Assembly (NCBI GenBank): GCA_002405615.1 | Contig: DHMD01000035.1 | Span: 1 to 9,098 of the forward strand | Reading direction: 5' to 3' | Length of the DNA stretch: 9,098 nt | DNA from: Christensenella sp. UBA4651 | Lineage (GTDB): Bacteria > Bacillota > Clostridia > Christensenellales > UBA1242 | In this document: in pieces, positions 1 to 4,290 of the stretch | Layout: the number at the start of each line of letters is the position of its first letter | Numbering within the stretch: position 1 is the first letter of the stretch | Position numbers and translations under genes: made by a program | The notes under the pieces: model-generated | What the model saw: only the letters and a program-made list of their open reading frames with translations | Databases searched by the model: none | Told to the model about the DNA's origin: nothing

Positions 1-20
1 TTAAATAAAATTATTTGGTG

Positions 21-26
21 TATAAT
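21..26 (+). promoter_or_regulatory. Possible -10 element of pyk
   Basis: A perfect TATAAT hexamer ends only 8 bases before the pyk start codon. The matching -35 would fall at or beyond the left edge of the window and cannot be judged. If it is used, transcription would begin within a base or two of the ATG. In an AT-rich genome a lone TATAAT can also occur by chance. Confidence 0.3.
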
Positions 27-34
27 AATACATT

Positions 35-1060
35 ATGAAAAGAATTACTAAAATTGTATGTACTATTGGCCCCGCCAGTAGCGATTTGGAAACGATGACC
101 GCAATGTTTAACAGCGGAATGACCGTTGCCCGACTCAATATGAGCCACGGCACGCACGAGAGCCACCAAAAGCTCATCGACACAATGGCACCCTTACGCA
201 AAAAGGGTCTAAAACTAATGATTGATACCAAAGGACCAGAAATCAGAATCGGAACTTTTGAGCAAGGCAGCATAATTTTGACTGAAGGTCAAAAATTTAC
301 CTTTACAACAAAAGATATAATCGGAAACAACGAAATTGTTAGCCTAAAATACAAAGACCTAATCAACGATGTCAAAGTTGGCGATAAAGTTTTCGCAAAT
401 AACGGATTATTGGTTTTGCGTATCACAAAAATAACAAAAACCGATATCATTTGTGAAGTCGAATTCGGCGGCAAATTAAGCAACAATAAGAGTCTAAATG
501 TACCTGGTGTTGTGCCTAGCACCCCGTACATCTCACCATCAGACGAGGCGGACATTCTTTTTGCACTCAAAAACAACGCCGACTACCTCGCCCTTTCCTT
601 TGTAAGCAATGCAAAAAATGTAGCAGATGTACGCAAATTAATAGCGCAAAACGGCGGCAACGACTCAATTCAACTGATTTCAAAAATCGAAAATGCACAT
701 GGTGTGAATAATGCCGCAGAAATTCTTGATATTAGTGATGGCTTAATGGTTGCTCGTGGTGATTTGGGCGTAGAAATTCCGCTCTACAAAATTCCGCCTA
801 TACAGAAAAAACTCATTTCCCTATGTAATGTAAAGAAAAAAATATGTATAGTAGCAACCGAAATGCTAGAAAGTATGACCAATTCTACCCGCCCTACTCG
901 TGCCGAAGTAAACGATGTCGCTTCCGCCATTTACGAGGAAGCCACTGCCACCATGCTTTCAGGGGAAACCGCCGCAGGAATCAACCCAGTACTAGTTGTA
1001 CAAACCATGGGGCAAATTATTGACGAAGTCGAAAAGCATATGTATATAATAAAATGCTAA
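35..1060 (+). CDS. pyk: Pyruvate kinase, short form lacking the C-terminal domain
   Basis: Pyruvate kinase transfers phosphate from phosphoenolpyruvate to ADP, the last ATP-yielding step of glycolysis in the cytoplasm. The product is 341 aa. The start gives the family N-terminus MKRITKIVCTIGPAS. Visible landmarks are R33, N35 and S37 in ARLNMSHG (nucleotide/K+ site), DTKGPEIR at 64-71, a B domain at about 72-165, catalytic K217 and metal ligand E219 in SKIENAHG, D243 in MVARGDLGVE, and T275 in VATEMLESM. The last has Glu at 276 where Gln is usual. SGETAAG near the end completes the TIM-barrel A domain. The protein stops just after the barrel. Family members are normally about 470-585 aa, so the allosteric C domain is missing. 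The sequence between the stop codon and the terminator does not encode a remnant of it. There is no Shine-Dalgarno before the ATG. Identity is secure; whether the enzyme is unregulated is inference. Confidence 0.95.
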   Translation: MKRITKIVCTIGPASSDLETMTAMFNSGMTVARLNMSHGTHESHQKLIDTMAPLRKKGLKLMIDTKGPEIRIGTFEQGSIILTEGQKFTFTTKDIIGNNEIVSLKYKDLINDVKVGDKVFANNGLLVLRITKITKTDIICEVEFGGKLSNNKSLNVPGVVPSTPYISPSDEADILFALKNNADYLALSFVSNAKNVADVRKLIAQNGGNDSIQLISKIENAHGVNNAAEILDISDGLMVARGDLGVEIPLYKIPPIQKKLISLCNVKKKICIVATEMLESMTNSTRPTRAEVNDVASAIYEEATATMLSGETAAGINPVLVVQTMGQIIDEVEKHMYIIKC

Positions 1061-1080
1061 AATACCTTATTTTTAACGCA

Positions 1081-1121
1081 AAATCTCAAAAACCATACTT
1101 TTATGGTTTTTGAGATTTTTT
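1081..1121 (+). terminator. Intrinsic terminator of pyk
   Basis: A perfect 17-bp inverted repeat (1081-1097 with 1102-1118) has a CTTT loop and is followed by a T-run to 1121. It begins 20 bases after the pyk stop codon. Confidence 0.9.
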
Positions 1122-1200
1122 ACTATATTTGCTACATCATTTCATAATATTTGACAAAAGCAATTTTCAAAAATTTTTGCCAAAATTTTTATAAAAACTC

Positions 1201-1229
1201 TTGCTTTTATACAAAAACTGTGTTATACT
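1201..1229 (+). promoter_or_regulatory. Promoter of the tRNA-Leu gene with extended -10 and AT-rich upstream tracts
   Basis: TTGCTT at 1201-1206, a 17-bp spacer, then TATACT at 1224-1229 preceded by TG at 1221-1222 (extended -10). The predicted start is about 1236, some 13 bases before the tRNA. Directly upstream lie A- and T-tracts (1169-1178, 1182-1190, 1193-1197), about one helical turn apart. They sit in the position and have the composition of an UP element, as is common at stable-RNA promoters. Confidence 0.75.
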
Positions 1230-1248
1230 AAAAAAGTATCGCATATAT

Positions 1249-1335
1249 GCCGAAGTGGCGAAATTGGCAGACGCAGCAGACTCAAAATCTGCCGAGAGCA
1301 ATCTCATGCCGGTTCGAGTCCGGCCTTCGGCACCA
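1249..1335 (+). tRNA. tRNA-Leu, anticodon CAA, 3' CCA encoded
   Basis: The 87-nt sequence folds as a class II tRNA. The acceptor is GCCGAAG pairing with CTTCGGC (1325-1331). The anticodon stem GCAGA/TCTGC carries loop CTCAAAA, which places CAA at 34-36 and reads UUG. A long variable arm has a GAGA/TCTC stem. The T arm is GCCGG-TTCGAGT-CCGGC. Discriminator A73 (leucine identity) is followed by an encoded CCA at 1333-1335. It is a monocistronic unit with its own promoter and terminator. Confidence 0.97.
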
Positions 1336-1344
1336 ACAAAACAT

Positions 1345-1378
1345 AACCGAACCACTACAAAAGTGAGTTCGGTTTTTT
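1345..1378 (+). terminator. Intrinsic terminator of tRNA-Leu
   Basis: AACCGAAC (1345-1352) pairs with GTTCGGTT (1367-1374). The helix continues through CACT/AGTG with one bulged A, closes on a 5-base loop, and is followed by a T-run to 1378. Confidence 0.85.
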
Positions 1379-1424
1379 GTATAAATATCCAAAACGCATT
1401 AACAAATCTAATGCAGAAAAATAG

Positions 1425-1452
1425 TTGACACAAAATGCTCGTTTAATATAAT
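1425..1452 (+). promoter_or_regulatory. Fully consensus sigma-A promoter before the vanZ-like gene
   Basis: TTGACA (1425-1430), a 16-bp spacer, then TATAAT (1447-1452). Both hexamers match consensus exactly. The transcript would start near 1459, leaving an AT-rich leader of about 78 bases before the vanZ-like start. Confidence 0.8.
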
Positions 1453-1536
1453 GAATAAATTTTGCATAAATTCTACATAAAAATACACAAAAAATTACGA
1501 AAAAATAAATAAAAAATAAGGGAAAATATTCAAAAA

Positions 1537-2058
1537 ATGATAATAAATACGATTTTAGCAATTATTTTAACCAGTTTTTGTTATATCATTCTACCTTTTT
1601 TGATTTTACTATTGCCCAATAAAGCGCGTAAAATATGCGCCATTATCTCATTAATCGGATTTATAATAGCACTTTTGATGGGCGTATGGGGCAAAATTGA
1701 TATTAACCGTGATTATATCTCTTTCGCCTTTGATTTCAGTGGGAGTTGGTGTGCGAAATCTATCAATCTAAGTTTTGATAATTTATCAAAACTCGACATT
1801 GTGATAAATCTCCTAATGTTAATTCCTGTTGGCATTTTTAGTTTTTATGCGATAAAAAAATATAATGTTGCGTTAAGATTACTTTTTGTTACGGCAATCG
1901 GGCTGTGCTGCGGCGCTATGATAGAATTAACACAATTTGTTTTACCAGTGCCTCGCTCTGTACAACTATCTGATGTCATTTTTAATGGAATCAGCACCTT
2001 AATCGGAGCTTTGATTTGCTGGCTATATTCAATTATAATAGATAAAATTAGGAGATAA
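1537..2058 (+). CDS. VanZ-family integral membrane protein
   Basis: A 173-aa hydrophobic protein with about four to five membrane segments (roughly 3-27, 33-50, 85-105, 112-130 and 147-167). The C-terminal half carries the VanZ-family pattern: NLLMLIPVGIF, then a Gly-rich helix ending in IELTQF, then RSVQLSDVIFNG followed by GISTLIGALI. VanZ of glycopeptide-resistance clusters gives low-level teicoplanin resistance. Most family members lie outside such clusters and have no known function, so no resistance role is claimed. The ribosome site is weak: AAGGG at 1518-1522 is 14 bases from the ATG. Transcription is probably from the consensus promoter upstream, as a single-gene unit ending in the terminator at 2251-2281. 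The family call is good; the function is unknown. Confidence 0.82.
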   Translation: MIINTILAIILTSFCYIILPFLILLLPNKARKICAIISLIGFIIALLMGVWGKIDINRDYISFAFDFSGSWCAKSINLSFDNLSKLDIVINLLMLIPVGIFSFYAIKKYNVALRLLFVTAIGLCCGAMIELTQFVLPVPRSVQLSDVIFNGISTLIGALICWLYSIIIDKIRR

Positions 2059-2105
2059 TTTCCCTTTTTTTGATTAAAACACAAAAATCACTAGCAGAGC
2101 AATAC

Positions 2106-2207
2106 GGCGGGGTGGCGGAGGGCTAATTTTAGCCCTCCTTTGCGCATACAAGTATGCGCAAGAAGCTCTCGCCCGCACAGGCGTACGAGAGGCTTCGCCA
2201 CCCCGCC
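2106..2207. repeat. GC-rich intergenic element with three hairpins inside a 12-bp terminal stem
   Basis: The arms GGCGGGGTGGCG (2106-2117) and CGCCACCCCGCC (2196-2207) are perfect inverted repeats. Between them are three hairpins: GAGGGCTAA/TTAGCCCTC (2118-2126 with 2129-2137), TTGCGCATAC/GTATGCGCAA (2140-2149 with 2152-2161), and AAGCTCTCG with CGAGAGGCTT (2163-2171 with 2186-2195, one bulge). Together they form a four-way-junction, cloverleaf-like fold on either strand. The element is strikingly GC-rich in an AT-rich neighbourhood. It has no reading frame of note and lies in the 3' untranslated part of the vanZ-like transcript. It resembles a REP- or MITE-type dispersed repeat; a structural RNA is an alternative. 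Only one copy is present here, so repeat status is inferred. Confidence 0.6.
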
Positions 2208-2250
2208 CCCCTCACTTCACTAACAACATTTCAAAAATTTAATCAAAACA

Positions 2251-2281
2251 AAAACAGAATAGTCGTCCTATCCTGTTTTTT
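2251..2281. terminator. Bidirectional intrinsic terminator between convergent genes
   Basis: AAAACAG (2251-2257) pairs with CTGTTTT (2273-2279). After one A/C mismatch, ATAG pairs with CTAT, closing on the loop TCGTC. A T-run follows on the plus strand (2276-2281). On the minus strand the stem is followed by U5-G-U4. It therefore serves both the vanZ-like gene and the convergent lipoprotein gene. Confidence 0.8.
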
Positions 2282-2350
2282 ATTCTCATCGTAAATATAA
2301 ATTAATTTGCATATTAATAATATTTATGACCGAAAAATCTAGTTCCAGCA

Positions 2351-3130
2351 TTATTTAGTAATTTCAACACTTGAAACAGTTACATCAACATTAGTTCTGC
2401 ACAACCACAAGTATCTCAACCCTTTAATCATATCCGTCTTTACAACCGTACCAGCAGTAGCACCCTCGTTGTCAATAACCTTGAAAGTTTCAGCGTCAGA
2501 AGTGTAAACAGTCTTGCTATTAGCGTCTTTTAGTGTAACTTGAACATTCATTTCATCGTTTTGAGCGGTAGTTAATTTGTAACTTACTGTGTAGCTACCC
2601 TTTTGAGTAATTGTGTAAGCCTTTGTGTTTGTGATTACATCACCACGAGCATCAACACCAGCAAATTGGTAAACAAACTTCACGCCATTTTCAGTACCCA
2701 AAAAGTAGGTTGGCAATTCGGTAAGATAAGCACCGTTTGTGCCGTTCAAAGCCAAACTCCATACAGAGTGCTTACCCTCTTTCATAGCAGCAGGGTCAAT
2801 GTTTACAGTATAAGAAATGCTCATACCGTTTGTGTAGTCAAAGTTCTTGTCAGTCTCGCCAAAGTAAGTGTTTGCAGACCACAACTCACCCGTTACATTT
2901 GCAGCAGACCCTTTCAAAGTAACAGTGCCGTCTGCATTCTTTGTTACAGAACCATAAGGTTGCTCTGCACTGCCGCTATTTGTGTTAAACACACCATCTT
3001 GACTCAAATCAGCTTTCCACAAAGATGTCGGTTGAGCACAAGCTGCAAAGCCAAACACAACAGCAGCGACCAGCACCAGCATACCAATCAATTTGAATGC
3101 GGTAAGACTAGCGCTCTTCATTTTCATCAT
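2351..3130 (-). CDS. Secreted lipoprotein of unknown function
   Basis: A 259-aa protein with a lipoprotein signal peptide: basic start MMKMK, a hydrophobic core at about 12-28, and lipobox FAAC with Cys31 as the predicted lipidated residue. Phe at -3 is less usual than Leu. The start is set by a perfect AGGAGG (plus-strand CCTCCT at 3139-3144), 8 bases from the ATG at 3130. The mature part is rich in Thr, Asn, Gly, Tyr and Val in alternating runs such as MSISYTVNID, GSYTVSYKLTT and MNVQVTLKDA. That suggests an all-beta sandwich, perhaps carbohydrate-binding or lectin-like. I do not recognise a specific family and see no catalytic motif. It should be anchored to the outer face of the membrane after signal peptidase II cleavage. 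It has its own promoter (3182-3210), so it need not be co-transcribed with the signal peptidase gene upstream. Confidence 0.85.
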   Translation of the reverse strand: MMKMKSASLTAFKLIGMLVLVAAVVFGFAACAQPTSLWKADLSQDGVFNTNSGSAEQPYGSVTKNADGTVTLKGSAANVTGELWSANTYFGETDKNFDYTNGMSISYTVNIDPAAMKEGKHSVWSLALNGTNGAYLTELPTYFLGTENGVKFVYQFAGVDARGDVITNTKAYTITQKGSYTVSYKLTTAQNDEMNVQVTLKDANSKTVYTSDAETFKVIDNEGATAGTVVKTDMIKGLRYLWLCRTNVDVTVSSVEITK

Positions 3131-3153
3131 AAAAAATTCCTCCTAAATTCTCT

Positions 3154-3172
3154 GAATATTTATTCAATATTC
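3154..3172. repeat. Inverted repeat in the lipoprotein 5' leader
   Basis: GAATATT (3154-3160) and AATATTC (3166-3172) are perfect 7-bp arms around 5 bases. The repeat lies just downstream of the predicted lipoprotein transcription start (about 3175, minus strand) and upstream of its ribosome site. It could be an operator or an mRNA hairpin. In such AT-rich sequence chance is a real alternative. Confidence 0.35.
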
Positions 3173-3181
3173 TATTACAAA

Positions 3182-3210
3182 TATATAGCAAAAAATTACC
3201 TAAAAGTCAA
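3182..3210 (-). promoter_or_regulatory. Promoter of the lipoprotein gene
   Basis: On the minus strand, TTGACT (3210-3205), a 17-bp spacer, then TATATA (3187-3182). The predicted start is near 3175, giving a leader of about 45 bases with a perfect Shine-Dalgarno. Confidence 0.7.
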
Positions 3211-3256
3211 ACGATTTTGCATACTTTTTGAATTATTTTGTCATAACCAAATTTTG

Positions 3257-3316
3257 CCGACATTTAGACAATTTTTTGATACCTTAGTGTGTGCATTTTT
3301 ACCCACATTTATACAA
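3257..3316. repeat. Pair of 15-bp near-identical direct repeats upstream of the lipoprotein promoter
   Basis: CCGACATTTAGACAA (3257-3271) and CCCACATTTATACAA (3302-3316) match at 13 of 15 bases and start 45 bp apart. Both lie upstream of the -35 of the minus-strand lipoprotein promoter, the nearer about 47 bp from it. This fits a regulator-binding pair, but no regulator is encoded in the window. The rest of 3211-3396 shows no gene and no convincing terminator after the signal peptidase gene. Confidence 0.35.
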
Positions 3317-3396
3317 TTATCCTCATTACCTCTTTTATTAAATAGGATAAGCAGCATACAAAACTCAAAACTTCATCGCCTTTTTATATTAATATT

Positions 3397-3861
3397 CTAT
3401 TTGTTACAAATTTCTCCCCCATTTTGCCCTCGACACTCCTTGCGCACAAATAAATATATAATTGCCATTATTAACCCACCAGCGATTGCACCCACTAGCA
3501 AAATTTCAATCAATTTTAATTCAGAACACCATTTTACAACCTTGCCATACAAATCACTCTCACTAATCACGCTCAACCCACTCCGCTCGCTATCCCCTCT
3601 TACAACCAGCCACTTACCCGAAACCTCGACCACCCTATGCGCAATAAGTCGACCATTTTCTCGATAAACCACAACATCACCGCACTCAATCTCCGCACCG
3701 CAAGCCCAAATTATAATATCCCCAACATTTATACTCGGCACCATACTGCTAGACTGCACCATTCCACACCTAAATCCAAACCCCAAAAGAATTACCGCAA
3801 CTAGCAAAACAAAAACCAAAAAACCTAAAACTCCGCACAAAAACATACCAAAAAACTTCAT
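3397..3861 (-). CDS. Signal peptidase I of the ER/SipW type (family S26B)
   Basis: A 154-aa membrane-bound serine protease that would remove signal peptides from exported proteins. It has an N-terminal membrane segment at about 5-30 and then SSSMVP with catalytic Ser39 directly before Met40. GDVVVYRENG (61-70) leads to IAHRVV, where His75 takes the place of the Lys general base of ordinary bacterial signal peptidase I. RGD at 88-90 supplies the conserved Asp90. A second membrane segment lies near 116-138 and ends in a short basic tail. This arrangement is that of SipW-like and archaeal/eukaryotic enzymes. In Bacillus, SipW processes the biofilm protein TasA, but no TasA-like substrate is encoded here. 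The neighbouring lipoprotein should instead be cut by signal peptidase II. The upstream in-frame stop at 3871-3873 leaves ATG 3861 as the first possible start. It has no Shine-Dalgarno, so expression may be low. The stop is TAG. Confidence 0.85.
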   Translation of the reverse strand: MKFFGMFLCGVLGFLVFVLLVAVILLGFGFRCGMVQSSSMVPSINVGDIIIWACGAEIECGDVVVYRENGRLIAHRVVEVSGKWLVVRGDSERSGLSVISESDLYGKVVKWCSELKLIEILLVGAIAGGLIMAIIYLFVRKECRGQNGGEICNK

Positions 3862-3961
3862 AAAGCATATTTATTCATTACAAAATATACATATTCAAAA
3901 ACACCAAAAATCGCATAGCAAAAAATTTTTTATAAAAATTCAAAAATTTAGTTAAAATTAG

Positions 3962-3990
3962 TAGACAAATGGAAAAATGTGTGCTAATAT
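3962..3990 (+). promoter_or_regulatory. Upstream promoter P1 of the valS leader or small RNA
   Basis: TAGACA (3962-3967), a 17-bp spacer, then TAATAT (3985-3990) preceded by TG at 3982-3983 (extended -10). The predicted start is about 3997, nearly 300 bases before the valS start codon. The AT-rich stretch 3862-3961 between this promoter and the divergent signal peptidase gene shows no gene. Confidence 0.6.
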
Positions 3991-3996
3991 ATGTAT

Positions 3997-4201
3997 GTTC
4001 TTTTTTGAGGACAACCAGGGCAAGGTCAATTTGTACCATTCTTAATTTTCTCTTTTGTTTAAGAATGGTGCGATTCACTTTGCCCTTCTTTGTTTACTAG
4101 CCAAAAACCGTCTAATTACCCAAAAAATGGAGTAGGTAGACCGCATTTGGGCAAGCGGATTTACCCGAGAAAATACTGTTTAGGCAGTATTTTCTTGTTT
4201 T
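3997..4201 (+). ncRNA. Structured non-coding RNA: valS attenuator leader or independent small RNA
   Basis: About 205 nt run from P1 to an intrinsic terminator with no credible reading frame. First is a nearly continuous hairpin of about 27 bp: 4017-4026 with 4077-4086, and 4031-4045 with 4059-4073, with a 13-base pyrimidine-rich loop. Next come two helices that exclude each other: GTCTA/TAGAC (4110-4114 with 4137-4141) enclosing TACCC/GGAGTA, versus GGTA-CCGC (4135-4144) with GCGG-TACC (4155-4166). Last is the terminator at 4166-4201. Its position before an aminoacyl-tRNA synthetase and the switchable helices suggest T-box-like attenuation. However, the canonical T-box core TGGNACCGC is absent (the nearest is AGGTAGACCGC at 4134-4144), and no Val specifier loop could be placed. 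A second promoter after the terminator equally allows a free-standing RNA. I do not recognise the family. Confidence 0.5.
4166..4201 (+). terminator. Intrinsic terminator upstream of valS
   Basis: AGAAAATACTG (4168-4178) pairs perfectly with CAGTATTTTCT (4185-4195) around TTTAGG. The helix extends by G-T and C-G pairs (4167-4196 and 4166-4197), and TTTT follows at 4198-4201. The T-tract is short, so termination may be partial. It has no T-run on the minus strand, so it is directed toward valS. Confidence 0.75.
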
Positions 4202-4224
4202 ATGGCAAAATTGCGCATTTGCTG

Positions 4225-4253
4225 TTTACAAAAGACCAAAAATTTGCTAAAAT
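4225..4253 (+). promoter_or_regulatory. Second promoter P2, immediately upstream of valS
   Basis: TTTACA (4225-4230), a 17-bp spacer, then TAAAAT (4248-4253) with TG at 4245-4246 (extended -10). Each hexamer is one base from consensus. The start would be near 4260, about 31 bases before the ATG. This would let valS be made independently of the terminator upstream. Confidence 0.6.
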
Positions 4254-4277
4254 TAATCACATAAACAATATTTATTT

Positions 4278-4282
4278 AGGAG
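4278..4282 (+). promoter_or_regulatory. Ribosome binding site fixing the valS start
   Basis: AGGAG lies 8 bases before ATG 4291. It decides between this start and the longer open frame back to 4090, which would read through the terminator hairpin and P2. Confidence 0.85.
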
Positions 4283-4290
4283 AAAACAAA

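Noticed and set aside
1201..1428. Plus-strand open frame with AEVAKLADAADSKSAESN
   Set aside because: This is the well-known artefact of translating a tRNA-Leu gene. The frame covers the tRNA and its terminator.
1167..1433. Minus-strand open frame over the tRNA unit
   Set aside because: It is the reverse complement of the tRNA-Leu gene and its flanks, with no ribosome site and no protein-like features.
2603..3667. Long plus-strand open frame of 354 codons
   Set aside because: It runs antisense to both the lipoprotein and the signal peptidase genes and across their promoter region. Its translation is Cys/Ser/His-rich with no domain, while the minus-strand genes have clear motifs, a promoter and a ribosome site.
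3991..4045. Short leader peptides (MYVLF or a 16-codon frame from 3995) as a Val attenuator
   Set aside because: The first ATG precedes the predicted transcription start, the second lies at it, neither has a ribosome site, and neither is enriched in Val codons.
3878..4078. Minus-strand open frame of 66 codons
   Set aside because: It overlaps the non-coding hairpin and promoter region, has no ribosome site and looks low-complexity.
4130..4166. Canonical T-box antiterminator
   Set aside because: Only ACCGC of TGGNACCGC is present. The tRNA-acceptor-pairing TGGT is missing, and no AGTA/specifier loop could be placed. Kept only as a T-box-like possibility.
4090..4290. N-terminal extension of valS
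   Set aside because: The open frame continues upstream, but it would run through the terminator hairpin and P2. The family start MLEKRYD has an ideal AGGAG site, and the extension lacks synthetase sequence.
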